NCBI RefSeq assembly: GCF_019977195.1
Contig: NZ_AP024643.1
Coordinates: 4,464,001-4,528,000, forward strand
DNA: 64,000 nt
Direction: 5' to 3'
From: Arthrobacter sp. StoSoilA2
GTDB lineage: Bacteria; Actinomycetota; Actinomycetes; Actinomycetales; Micrococcaceae
Made by a program: the position numbers and the translations under genes. This document shows positions 32,769 through 41,915 of this stretch, in pieces. The notes under the pieces were generated by a model. The model did not search any database. It saw only the letters and a list, made by a program, of their open reading frames with translations, and had not been told where the DNA came from. Numbering within the stretch: position 1 is the first letter of the stretch; each line of letters begins with the position of its first letter.

Positions 32769-35714
32769 GTGACCAGCAAGAACGCACGCCTCGCCACTGG
32801 CGGACGCATTGACCGCAGCATCGCTTGGCGCTTCACTGTGGACGGCCAGGAATTCACCGGCCACCCCGGCGACACCATCGCCTCGGCGCTGCTGGCCAAC
32901 GGCCACATCAACGCAGGCAACTCCCTTTACGAGGACCGCCCCCGCGGCATCATGGCCGCCGGCGTGGAGGAATCCAACGCCCTGGTCAAGATCGCTCCCC
33001 GCTTCCCGGGCCACGTTGCCGAATCCATGCTCCCCGCCACCGCCGTTTCACTCGTGGACGGCATGAACGTTGAGCTGCTCTCCGGTTTGGGCAAGCTTGA
33101 CCCTGCCGAGGACAAGGCTGAGTACGACAAGAAGTACGTCCACACGGACGTCCTGGTGGTCGGCGGTGGTGTTGCCGGCCTGGCAGCCGCCCGTGAAGCA
33201 GTCCGCACCGGTGCCCGCGTCATCCTGATCGACGACCAGCCCGAACTGGGCGGTGCACTGCTCTCCGGTTCCACGGCCGAAGGCCTGCAGGAAACCATCG
33301 AGGGCAAGCCTGCCCTGGAATGGGTTGCCGATGTGGAAGCCGAGTTGGTCTCCGCCGAAGAATGCACCGTGCTGAACCGCACCACTGCCTTCGGTTCCTA
33401 CGATTCCAACTACTTCATCGCAGCGCAGAACCGCACGGATCACCTGACCGTTCCGGCCGCGCCGGGCGTTTCGCGTCAGCGTATCTGGCACATCCGCGCA
33501 CAGCAGGTTGTCCTGGCACCGGGTGCCCACGAGCGTCCGCTGGTCTTTGAGAACAACGACCGCCCGGGCATCATGCTCGCCTCGGCTGTCCGCACGTACC
33601 TCAACCGCTACGCGGTCGCGGCCGGTTCACGCGTCGTCATCAGCACCACCAACGACTCCGCTTACCTGCTCGCCGCAGACCTGAAGGCAGCAGGCGTGGC
33701 GATTGCCGCCGTCGTCGATGCCCGTCCGCAGATCAGCGCGAAGGCCGCTGCCGCCGTCGAGTCCGGTATCCGGGTCCTCATTGGCAGCGCGGTTGCTGAC
33801 ACGAGCGCCGATGACAAGGGCCGCCTCAACGGCGTCACCGTCCGCAGCATTAACGACGACGGCGAACTCACCTCGGGCGTCGAGCAGATCGCCGCAGATC
33901 TCCTTGCTGTTTCCGGCGGCTGGAGCCCGGTGGTGCACCTCCACAGCCAGCGCCAAGGCAAGCTGCGCTGGGACGACGAGCTCGCTGCGTTTGTTCCGTC
34001 CACGGTGGTTCGGGACCAGCAGGTAGTTGGCGCAGGCCGCGGCAGCTACGAACTCCAGGACTGCCTCGCAGAGGGCATCTCGGCTGGAGCGGCAGCATCC
34101 ATCGCTGCTGGTTTTGAGTCCGCAACCACCCCGGTGGACCTGCAGGCACCTGTGGCTAGTGCGCCGACACGGCAGCTGTGGCTGGTTCCCGGCCAGGAAG
34201 GCGAACCTGGCGAGTGGCACCACCACTTCGTTGACTTCCAGCGTGACCAGTCCGTGGCTGACGTCCTTCGCTCCACGGGCGCCGGCATGCGCTCGGTGGA
34301 ACACGTGAAGCGGTACACCTCCATCAGCACCGCCAACGATCAAGGCAAGACCTCCGGCGTAAACGCAATCGGCGTCATCGCCGCTGCATTGAAGTTCGGC
34401 GGCGCGGAAAGCGTACCCGGCGTCGGCGAGATCGGCACCACCGCCTACCGCGCACCGTTCACCCCGGTCGCATTCGCCGCATTGGCAGGCCGCCAGCGCG
34501 GGGAGCTTTTCGATCCCGCCCGAGTGACCTCCATCCACCCCTGGCACGTTGCCCAGGGTGCACTGTTCGAAGACGTCGGACAGTGGAAGCGCCCTTGGTA
34601 CTACCCGCAGTCCGGCGAGGACATGGACACGGCAGTCCTGCGTGAATGCGCAGCAGTCCGCGATTCCGTGGGCTTCATGGACGCAACCACGCTGGGCAAG
34701 ATCGAGATCCGCGGCACGGACGCCGGCGAATTCCTGAACCGTGTGTACACCAACGCCTTCAAGAAACTCGCACCGGGATCCGCACGCTACGGTGTCATGT
34801 GCACCCTGGACGGCATGATCTTCGACGACGGCGTGACCCTGCGCCTGGACGAGGACCGCTACTTCATGACCACCACCACCGGCGGCGCTGCCAAGGTGCT
34901 GGATTGGCTGGAAGAGTGGCACCAGACGGAGTGGCCCGAACTGGACGTCGTCTTCACCTCCGTCACGGAGCAGTGGAGCACCATCGCCGTCGTTGGTCCC
35001 AAGTCCCGTGCAGTGATCGCGAAGGTTGCCCCGCAGCTCGCCGAAAACGGCGGCCTGGATGCTGAAGCCTTCCCGTTCATGACCTTCCGCGAAACCACGC
35101 TGGCATCGGGAGTGCAGGCACGCGTTTGCCGTATCTCCTTCTCCGGTGAACTGGCCTACGAAATCAACGTTCCGTCCTGGTACGGGCTGAACACCTGGGA
35201 AGCCGTTGCCGCCGCGGGTGCTGAGTTCAACATCACCCCGTACGGCACGGAAACCATGCACGTGCTCCGCGCCGAGAAGGGCTACCCGATCGTCGGGCAG
35301 GACACCGACGGCACGGTCACCCCGCAGGACGCCGGCATGGACTGGATTGTTTCCAAGGCCAAGGACTTCATCGGCAAGCGCTCCTACCTCCGTGAGGATG
35401 CCAAGCGCGAGGACCGCAAGCACCTGGTGAGCGTCCTTCCCGTGGACCACTCGCTGAGGCTGCCCGAAGGCACGCAGCTTGTGGAGAAGGGCATCCCGGT
35501 CAACCCGGCATACGGACCCGTCCCCATGGAGGGCTTCGTAACTTCGAGCTACCACAGTGCCGCTTTGGGCCGATCCTTCGGCCTGGCCCTGATCCAAAAC
35601 GGCCGCAACCGCATCGGCGAGACCCTCGTGGCCTCGGTGGGAGACCAACTGGTGGACGTGGTTGTTGGCGAAACCGTACTTTTCGATGCTGAAGGGACCC
35701 GCAAAGATGGCTGA
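32769..35714 (+). CDS. soxA: Sarcosine oxidase, alpha subunit
   Basis: GTG at 32769, 2 bases after the soxD stop, gives 981 residues. Domains in order are an N-terminal Fer2-like fold (residues 10-100), an NAD/FAD-type dinucleotide domain with VLVVGGGVAGLAAAREAVRT (about 130), and a C-terminal GcvT-like aminomethyltransferase half (about 590-970) that binds tetrahydrofolate and collects the methylene group. ALPLED-like motifs are clear in HVLRAEKGYPIVGQDTDGT. The C-terminal 8 bases overlap soxG. Confidence 0.96.
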   Translation: MTSKNARLATGGRIDRSIAWRFTVDGQEFTGHPGDTIASALLANGHINAGNSLYEDRPRGIMAAGVEESNALVKIAPRFPGHVAESMLPATAVSLVDGMNVELLSGLGKLDPAEDKAEYDKKYVHTDVLVVGGGVAGLAAAREAVRTGARVILIDDQPELGGALLSGSTAEGLQETIEGKPALEWVADVEAELVSAEECTVLNRTTAFGSYDSNYFIAAQNRTDHLTVPAAPGVSRQRIWHIRAQQVVLAPGAHERPLVFENNDRPGIMLASAVRTYLNRYAVAAGSRVVISTTNDSAYLLAADLKAAGVAIAAVVDARPQISAKAAAAVESGIRVLIGSAVADTSADDKGRLNGVTVRSINDDGELTSGVEQIAADLLAVSGGWSPVVHLHSQRQGKLRWDDELAAFVPSTVVRDQQVVGAGRGSYELQDCLAEGISAGAAASIAAGFESATTPVDLQAPVASAPTRQLWLVPGQEGEPGEWHHHFVDFQRDQSVADVLRSTGAGMRSVEHVKRYTSISTANDQGKTSGVNAIGVIAAALKFGGAESVPGVGEIGTTAYRAPFTPVAFAALAGRQRGELFDPARVTSIHPWHVAQGALFEDVGQWKRPWYYPQSGEDMDTAVLRECAAVRDSVGFMDATTLGKIEIRGTDAGEFLNRVYTNAFKKLAPGSARYGVMCTLDGMIFDDGVTLRLDEDRYFMTTTTGGAAKVLDWLEEWHQTEWPELDVVFTSVTEQWSTIAVVGPKSRAVIAKVAPQLAENGGLDAEAFPFMTFRETTLASGVQARVCRISFSGELAYEINVPSWYGLNTWEAVAAAGAEFNITPYGTETMHVLRAEKGYPIVGQDTDGTVTPQDAGMDWIVSKAKDFIGKRSYLREDAKREDRKHLVSVLPVDHSLRLPEGTQLVEKGIPVNPAYGPVPMEGFVTSSYHSAALGRSFGLALIQNGRNRIGETLVASVGDQLVDVVVGETVLFDAEGTRKDG

Positions 35715-36351
35715 AACAGCAACACCAGCAGAAACCGCACACGTCGACCGCGTACGGGGAGCCCGCCGCAGCCCGGCCGAGCACCTCGCTGACGCCTTCA
35801 CCTCCGGCTCAGTGCCGGGCACGGTGACGCTCAAGGAAATCCCGTACCAGGCCATGGTGGGTATCCGGGTTGAGCGAACGTCCGACGCCGGTGCCCGCGT
35901 CGCCTCCATCACCGGCGGCTTGCCTGCCACTTGTGGTGAAGTGACGGAGGCCGGTTCCGTGAACACACTCTGGCTTGGCCCCACCGAGTTCCTGGTAGTC
36001 GCTCCGGAGGAGTCCCATGACTCACTCGGCGGCTCCTTGGTCAGCGATCTGACCAAGGCACTGGGCAACGGTGAAGGTCAGGTGGTGGACCTGTCCGCCA
36101 ACCGCACCACGTTCGAGCTCTCCGGCAGCCACGCCCGCGCTGTGCTCGAAAAGACGTGCTCGCTGGACCTTCACCCCCGCGTCTTCAAGGCAGGCACCGC
36201 CGTCTCAACGGAGCTCGCACACATCCCCGTAATGCTTTGGAAGACCTCGGACGAGAACTACCGGATCTTTCCCCGGGCCTCGTTTGCCGATTTCCTGGGA
36301 CGCTGGCTTCTTGATGCCATGCGGGAGTACGCCTCCCCCGAGGTCCCCTAA
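35707..36351 (+). CDS. soxG: Sarcosine oxidase, gamma subunit
   Basis: The ATG at 35707 with GAAGGGACC in front gives 214 residues and overlaps soxA by 8 bases. The core TLWLGPTEFLVVAPE, the DLSANRTTFELSGSHARAVL segment and LEKTCSLDLHPRVF are characteristic of SoxG, the subunit that completes the heterotetramer near the folate domain. It overlaps sdaA by one base. Confidence 0.93.
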   Translation: MAETATPAETAHVDRVRGARRSPAEHLADAFTSGSVPGTVTLKEIPYQAMVGIRVERTSDAGARVASITGGLPATCGEVTEAGSVNTLWLGPTEFLVVAPEESHDSLGGSLVSDLTKALGNGEGQVVDLSANRTTFELSGSHARAVLEKTCSLDLHPRVFKAGTAVSTELAHIPVMLWKTSDENYRIFPRASFADFLGRWLLDAMREYASPEVP

Positions 36352-37742
36352 TGGCACTGAGTGTGCTTGACCTGTTTTCTGTTGGCATCGGGCCGTCGTC
36401 GTCACACACGGTCGGCCCGATGCGGGCGGCAAAGCAGTTCACGGACGGTCTTGAATCGTCCGGCCAGCTTCCGGCCACGGTGCGCGTCCAGGCTGAGCTC
36501 TTCGGCTCCCTGGGCGCCACCGGCCGGGGCCACGGCTCCGACAAAGCCGTGGTGCTGGGGCTGCAGGGCCAATCACCCGAAACTGTCGACACCAAAACGG
36601 CTGATGACCAGGTGGCCGCAGCTGCCCTCGACGCCGAACTGCGCCTGGGTGGCGACCACCGGGTGGACTTCAACTGGGACGAGGACGTGGTCCTCCACCG
36701 CCGCAAGTCCCTTCCGGCACACCCCAACGGCATGACGTTCCGGGCACTTGACCACACCGGGGCAGTACTGCGTGAGCGCAGCTACTACTCGATCGGTGGC
36801 GGCTTCGTGGTGGATGGGGACGCCACGGGCACGGACAAAGTGGTAGCCGATGACACCGTGCTCCCCTACCCGTTCTCCACTGCTGACGAGTTGCTCGCTA
36901 TTTGTTCACGCGAGGGCATGTCGATTTCCGATGTCATGCTGGCCAACGAACTGGTGTGGCGATCCGAGGACGAGCTCCGGGAGCGCCTCCTCAGCATCTG
37001 GGCCGTCATGCGCGAATGCGTGGACAACGGCTGCTCTGCCGAGGGAATCCTTCCTGGAGGTCTGAAGGTCAGGCGACGGGCGCCGTCGTTGTTTAAGAAG
37101 CTTTCCGAGACCGACGCCGAGCTGAACGGCGAATCCTCAGCGGACCCCTTGCTCGCCATGGAATGGGTAAACCTGTTCGCCCTTGCCGTCAACGAGGAAA
37201 ACGCGGCCGGCGGCAGGATCGTCACCGCGCCAACCAACGGTGCCGCCGGAATTGTGCCGGCCGTGCTGCACTATTACACCAAGTTTGTTCCGGGGGCCAA
37301 CGACGACGGTGTCGTGCGGTTCCTGCTCGCGGCAGCCGCCGTCGGAATTCTGTTCAAGATCAACGCGTCCATTTCCGGCGCCGAAGTTGGCTGCCAGGGT
37401 GAGGTGGGTTCCGCCTGCTCCATGGCCGCCGCTGGTCTTTGCGAGGTTCTGGGCGGGACGCCGGAGCAAGTGGAGAATGCGGCCGAGGTGGGCATCGAGC
37501 ACAACCTGGGCCTCACGTGCGATCCCGTAGGCGGGCTGGTGCAGATCCCGTGCATCGAACGCAATGCCATCGCCAGCGTCAAGGCGATCAACGCTGCCCG
37601 CCTTGCCCTGCACGGCGATGGCAGCCACAAGGTGTCCCTGGACAAAGCCATCAAGACCATGCGCGAGACAGGCGCCGACATGAAATCCAAGTACAAGGAG
37701 ACCTCCCGTGGAGGCCTCGCCGTCAACGTAGTGGAGTGCTAG
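36351..37742 (+). CDS. sdaA: L-serine ammonia-lyase (iron-sulfur dependent)
   Basis: This 463-residue single-chain enzyme converts serine to pyruvate and ammonia. The beta half begins SVLDLFSVGIGPSSSHTVGP. The alpha half holds TAPTNGAAGIVPAVL and the cluster cysteines in AEVGCQGEVGSACSMAA and LTCDPVGGLVQIPCIERNA. Start ATG overlaps the soxG stop by one base, so it is translated with the sarcosine operon and would drain serine made by SHMT into central metabolism. Confidence 0.96.
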   Translation: MALSVLDLFSVGIGPSSSHTVGPMRAAKQFTDGLESSGQLPATVRVQAELFGSLGATGRGHGSDKAVVLGLQGQSPETVDTKTADDQVAAAALDAELRLGGDHRVDFNWDEDVVLHRRKSLPAHPNGMTFRALDHTGAVLRERSYYSIGGGFVVDGDATGTDKVVADDTVLPYPFSTADELLAICSREGMSISDVMLANELVWRSEDELRERLLSIWAVMRECVDNGCSAEGILPGGLKVRRRAPSLFKKLSETDAELNGESSADPLLAMEWVNLFALAVNEENAAGGRIVTAPTNGAAGIVPAVLHYYTKFVPGANDDGVVRFLLAAAAVGILFKINASISGAEVGCQGEVGSACSMAAAGLCEVLGGTPEQVENAAEVGIEHNLGLTCDPVGGLVQIPCIERNAIASVKAINAARLALHGDGSHKVSLDKAIKTMRETGADMKSKYKETSRGGLAVNVVEC

Positions 37743-37744
37743 CC

Positions 37745-38644
37745 ATGACTGCCATCCAAACTGAAACCTCTGTTACCCCTGCCGAAGAAACCACCGTGGA
37801 GCACGTCCTTACCCTGGACTGCCCTGAAGGTCCCGGCATTGTGCACGCTGTGTCCGGCTTCCTGCTGGAGCATGGCTGCGACATCATCGACAACAAGCAG
37901 TTCGGTGACCGTGCCGAGGGCCACTTCTTCATGCGGGTGCACTTCGCTTCCTCCGGTGACGAATCAACCGTGGACACGCTGCGGGCTGCGTTTTCCCCTG
38001 TGGGCGAGAAGTACAACATGAACTGGCAGCTGGAACGCCAGGGGTCCAAGCGTCGCGTGTTGATCATGGTCTCGAAGTTCGGGCACTGCCTCAATGACCT
38101 GCTGTTCCGTGCGCGGATCGGTGAGCTGCCGATCGATGTGGTGGGCGTCGTGTCCAACCACACGGACCACCAGGGCTTGGCTGAGTGGCACGGGATTCCC
38201 TTCTTCCACGTCCCTGTCACCGCCGCGACCAAACCTGCGGCGGAAGCGCGTTTGCTGGACATCATCGACGAGTTGGACGTGGAACTCGTTGTGCTGGCCC
38301 GGTACATGCAGGTGCTCAGCGACGATCTCGCCCGCAAGCTCGACGGGCGCGCCATCAATATCCACCACTCGTTCCTGCCGAGCTTCAAGGGTGCCAAGCC
38401 GTACCACCAGGCTTACGCCCGTGGAGTGAAGACCGTGGGCGCCACCGCCCACTACGTCAACGGCGAGCTGGACGAGGGCCCGATCATCTCCCAGCAGGTG
38501 GTTGAGGTGGATCACACGTTCGGACCGGACGATCTCGTAGCCGCCGGTCGGGACACGGAGTGCAAGGCCCTCAGCAACGCCGTTCGTTGGCACTGCGAAG
38601 GGCGGATCATCCTGAATGGGAACAGGACGATTGTGCTGAAGTAA
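37745..38644 (+). CDS. purU: Formyltetrahydrofolate deformylase
   Basis: The ATG at 37745, 2 bases after sdaA, gives 299 residues. An N-terminal ACT domain (residues 18-95, EHVLTLDCPEGPGIVHAVSG) precedes the formyltransferase-like hydrolase domain with RVLIMVSKFGHCLNDLLFR and the catalytic block INIHHSFLPSFKGAKPYHQA. It releases formate and regenerates free THF, the acceptor that sarcosine oxidase needs, and is a regular last gene of such operons. Confidence 0.95.
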   Translation: MTAIQTETSVTPAEETTVEHVLTLDCPEGPGIVHAVSGFLLEHGCDIIDNKQFGDRAEGHFFMRVHFASSGDESTVDTLRAAFSPVGEKYNMNWQLERQGSKRRVLIMVSKFGHCLNDLLFRARIGELPIDVVGVVSNHTDHQGLAEWHGIPFFHVPVTAATKPAAEARLLDIIDELDVELVVLARYMQVLSDDLARKLDGRAINIHHSFLPSFKGAKPYHQAYARGVKTVGATAHYVNGELDEGPIISQQVVEVDHTFGPDDLVAAGRDTECKALSNAVRWHCEGRIILNGNRTIVLK

Positions 38645-38728
38645 GGCCTTGCGCGCCCCATTTCGATGGTCCGCTACGCATTGGACGTATTAAAACGTCG
38701 TGTGCGCAGCGGGCCGTCGTTTTGGCGT

Positions 38729-40231
38729 TTAAAGGTTCTGCAGGCGAGCCAACCGCGCAGCCACATGCAGGGCCGCGAGCCGTCCCGTTCCACGCGGATC
38801 TCCCCCGCACAGCTCGAAGATCCGCTGCAGCCTATGGTGCATGGACTGCCGTTCCAGGTGCAGTTCGCGTGCGGCCTGGGCTGTGTTGCAGCCGGTGTCC
38901 AGCCAGACGGTCAGCGTCCGGAGGAGCTCGGATCGCCGCAGTTGGTCATGCTCGACGACGGCCCCCAGCTGCCGCTGAACGAACCCTTCCCGGGTGGCTG
39001 AGTCCAGATGTTCCTCGGCGAGGCGTTCCACGGCGAAAGCTTCAGCATCCACCACGCCACCTTCCGCCAAATCCAGGTCCAAGGTCCGGCGAGCCTCGGC
39101 CAGCGACCACGGGGCCTCATCGATCCCCTTGCCCACCGGGCCAAGCGCTATCGCTGAACCGGCCGGCGTCTCCAATGCCCTGAGCGCGTCCATCAAGGCA
39201 GCCCGGGTCGCAGCGCCATCGCCAACGGACGCGAGTGCGATCAGCTCCGCATTATCTGCATAGCTGGCGCTGTGCGGCACGTTCGCACGCAGCAATGAAT
39301 CCAAGGCCGAGCGGAGATGCCCGGCACCCGTGGAGCGGATCACCAGCGCAGCAACAGGGCCATTGGCGGGAAAACCCGACGCCGGCCCGAGCTGCTGGAG
39401 CTGCCACGATTGGCTCCCGGAATTGATGGCCCGCATCAGTTCGATGCCCGCCAATTCCTTCAATCCCGGCGGCATCCGCTGCAACAGGGCCAGGCCAAGA
39501 ATGTCCACGGACCGCTCTCCCGCCACGCGCGCGAGGCCGCTGTCGCCGTCGTCGGGCACTCGCAGCTCCAAGCGGGCGGCGAGGACGCCACGCACAGGCA
39601 CATCAACTGTGATGAGCCCGCGGTCCTCCACCGGCGGCGCTGAGCCTGGTGCGGAACCTGCTGCGGAGCCTGCTGCCGAACCCAGGGTAAGGCCCGACGG
39701 CGATACCAACCGCGCGCTGGCACCCGTCCTTTCCGCCAGGACAGCCAGAAGTTGGTCAAGTCCGCCGCCATGGGCGAGTTCGGCGGCCATCGCGTGGCTG
39801 GTTTGGTCGCCGCGTTGAAGCTGTTCGACGGACTCGCTGACCAGGAGTGAGTTGATCTCCTGCATGACGGCGACGAACGGTACAACGTGACGCAATTCAA
39901 TAACGGGTAGGCCTGCGGCTTCGGCGGCTTCCAGCATGCCGGCCGGCACCTGGGGCAGGGCCGGGCCCGTCTCCAGTGCCAGTGCCGCAATCCCGCGTGC
40001 CGCGAGTTCCCGGACGTATTCGGCTTGCCGCCCGGAGCTCTCAAGGGCAAGCGCCTGGCCACCGCTGAGGAGCAGTTCGCCACCGCTGAGGAGCGGAGCA
40101 ATGTCCAAAACCTCGCTGGAGTGCACCCATCGGACGGGGCGGGTCAGGGCGTCCGCCACTGAATTAAGCAGGCGTGGCTCAGCGGCTTTGAGGCTTTCAC
40201 GTTCCAAGGCCTGGCCCAGAAGGATAGGCAT
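38729..40231 (-). CDS. PucR-family transcriptional regulator
   Basis: The ATG at 40231 (MPILLGQALERESL), with GGAG nearby, gives 500 residues. Residues 1-115 form the PucR N-terminal ligand domain (SEVLDIAPLLSGGELLLSGG, EYVRELAARGIAAL). The C-terminal HTH_30 is LLRTLTVWLDTGCNTAQAAR followed by ELHLERQSMHHRLQRI. A low-complexity Gly-Ser-Ala segment lies in the middle (about residue 190). PucR proteins often control purine or amide-nitrogen catabolism. It is divergent from the NCS1 permease and deacetylase-fold genes, which are probably its targets. Confidence 0.9.
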   Translation of the reverse strand: MPILLGQALERESLKAAEPRLLNSVADALTRPVRWVHSSEVLDIAPLLSGGELLLSGGQALALESSGRQAEYVRELAARGIAALALETGPALPQVPAGMLEAAEAAGLPVIELRHVVPFVAVMQEINSLLVSESVEQLQRGDQTSHAMAAELAHGGGLDQLLAVLAERTGASARLVSPSGLTLGSAAGSAAGSAPGSAPPVEDRGLITVDVPVRGVLAARLELRVPDDGDSGLARVAGERSVDILGLALLQRMPPGLKELAGIELMRAINSGSQSWQLQQLGPASGFPANGPVAALVIRSTGAGHLRSALDSLLRANVPHSASYADNAELIALASVGDGAATRAALMDALRALETPAGSAIALGPVGKGIDEAPWSLAEARRTLDLDLAEGGVVDAEAFAVERLAEEHLDSATREGFVQRQLGAVVEHDQLRRSELLRTLTVWLDTGCNTAQAARELHLERQSMHHRLQRIFELCGGDPRGTGRLAALHVAARLARLQNL

Positions 40232-40340
40232 GACACTCCGTATGGTCGAATGCAGTTTCTTTAGACACATCGTATCTTGTTGCTGTGATCTGTGGCACAT
40301 ACGCTGAAAGAGTCCCTTTCACACACGGAGGCTCCCCCTC

Positions 40341-41915
40341 ATGCAAGACAACCTCTCCCCTGCCTCACCCCAGCCAGGCGCATCGCAGCCAGGCGCATCG
40401 CAGTCAGGCTCATCGCAGTCAGTTCCGGCAACGGCGCCGGCCCATGACAGCGAAGCCTGGCTGCAGCCCATCCCCGAGTCAGACCGCACGCGCAAGGTCT
40501 CGGGCCAGTTCTGGATCTGGGCCGGCGCCAACCTTGCCCCTATCAACTGGGTGCTGGGCGCACTCGGAATCCACCTCGGCCTCGGCTTCGCCGATACTGT
40601 GTTTGTGCTCGTCCTCGGCAACCTCATCGGCATGCTGCTGTTTGGCTGCTTCGTCCTCCTCGGCCAAAAGACCAGTGCCACCGGCATGGTGCTTGCCCGG
40701 GCCGCGTTCGGCCGTCGCGGCAACTATCTCCCCGCCGCCATCCAGGCTCTCCTGGTCATCGGCTGGTGCGCGGTCAATACATGGATCATCCTGGACCTGG
40801 TCATGGCGCTCTTCGGAACGCTGGGCTGGGTGGACCCCACTGAAAAGAACTACGCCTGGAAGATCGGCGTGGCCACCGTCATCATGGCCGCCCAGGTTGC
40901 CATCGCCTGGTTCGGTTACAAGGCCATCGCCGCTTTTGAAAAGTGGACCGTTCCGCCCACCATCATCATCCTGGCCGTCATGTCCGCCGTGGCATGGTTC
41001 GGTATGAAGATCGACTGGGGTTACGCAGGTCCGGCCGGCAACATTCTTGAAGGATCCGAGCGGATCGCGGCGATGAGTGCGGTCATGACTGCCATCGGCA
41101 TCGGCTGGGGCATCACCTGGTTCACCTACGCCGCGGATTACTCGCGCTTTGTCAGCACCTCGGTTCCCAAGCGCAAGGTCTACCTGGCCTCGGTCCTTGG
41201 CCAGTTCATTCCCGTGGTCTGGCTCGGTGTCCTCGGCGCGAGCCTTGCGACAAACAGCGGCGAGATCGACCCCGGCAAGCTGATCGTCCAGAACTTCGGA
41301 GTCCTTGCCCTTCCCGTCCTCCTCATGGTGTTGCATGGCCCCATCGCCACCAACATCTTGAACATCTACACCTTCTCCGTGGCCACGCAGGCCCTGGATA
41401 TCAACATCAATCGTCGCAAGCTCAACCTGTTCGTGGGCGTCTTCTCGCTCCTCGCCGTGGTGTTCTTCATCTTCCAGGAGGACTTCGCCTCCGTACTGGA
41501 CGCCTGGCTGATCGGCCTCGTGGCGTGGGTAGCTGCCTGGGGCGGCGTCATGTTGGTGCACTATTTCTGGCTGGAGAAGCGTTGGCCGGGCAAGGTGGAA
41601 CGGCTCTTCGACGGCGTCGGCACACGCCGCCTCCCCGTGATCAACTGGGCCGGCATCGTCTCCCTGTTGGTCGGCATCTTCTGCACCTGGCTGTTCATGT
41701 ACGGGCTGATACCCGTAATGCAAGGCCCCATCGCCGTGGCACTTGGTGGCTGGGATCTCTCGTGGCTGGCCGGCGGACTTACCAGCGCAGCAGCTTACGC
41801 AATCCTCGGCCCGCGGGCGCACCGGAAATACGTCCTCGCGGACGAAAACCACGTCTCCGCCAGTGCGTCGGCCGCATCAGCTACTCCCGTCGTTCCCGAA
41901 AGGACCACAGCATGA
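40341..41915 (+). CDS. NCS1-family nucleobase/hydantoin-type permease
   Basis: This 524-residue protein has 12 predicted helices. The NCS1 features KVSGQFWIWAGANLAPINWV (about 52-71), RAAFGRRGNYLPAAIQALLV and TYAADYSRFVS are clear; this group includes cytosine, allantoin and hydantoin carriers. The cytoplasmic N-terminus carries three in-frame 15-bp repeats encoding PGASQ, PGASQ and SGSSQ (40373-40417). It overlaps the hydrolase gene by ATGA, so importer and enzyme are one unit. The exact substrate is unknown; a cyclic amide or nucleobase is likely. Confidence 0.88.
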   Translation: MQDNLSPASPQPGASQPGASQSGSSQSVPATAPAHDSEAWLQPIPESDRTRKVSGQFWIWAGANLAPINWVLGALGIHLGLGFADTVFVLVLGNLIGMLLFGCFVLLGQKTSATGMVLARAAFGRRGNYLPAAIQALLVIGWCAVNTWIILDLVMALFGTLGWVDPTEKNYAWKIGVATVIMAAQVAIAWFGYKAIAAFEKWTVPPTIIILAVMSAVAWFGMKIDWGYAGPAGNILEGSERIAAMSAVMTAIGIGWGITWFTYAADYSRFVSTSVPKRKVYLASVLGQFIPVVWLGVLGASLATNSGEIDPGKLIVQNFGVLALPVLLMVLHGPIATNILNIYTFSVATQALDININRRKLNLFVGVFSLLAVVFFIFQEDFASVLDAWLIGLVAWVAAWGGVMLVHYFWLEKRWPGKVERLFDGVGTRRLPVINWAGIVSLLVGIFCTWLFMYGLIPVMQGPIAVALGGWDLSWLAGGLTSAAAYAILGPRAHRKYVLADENHVSASASAASATPVVPERTTA

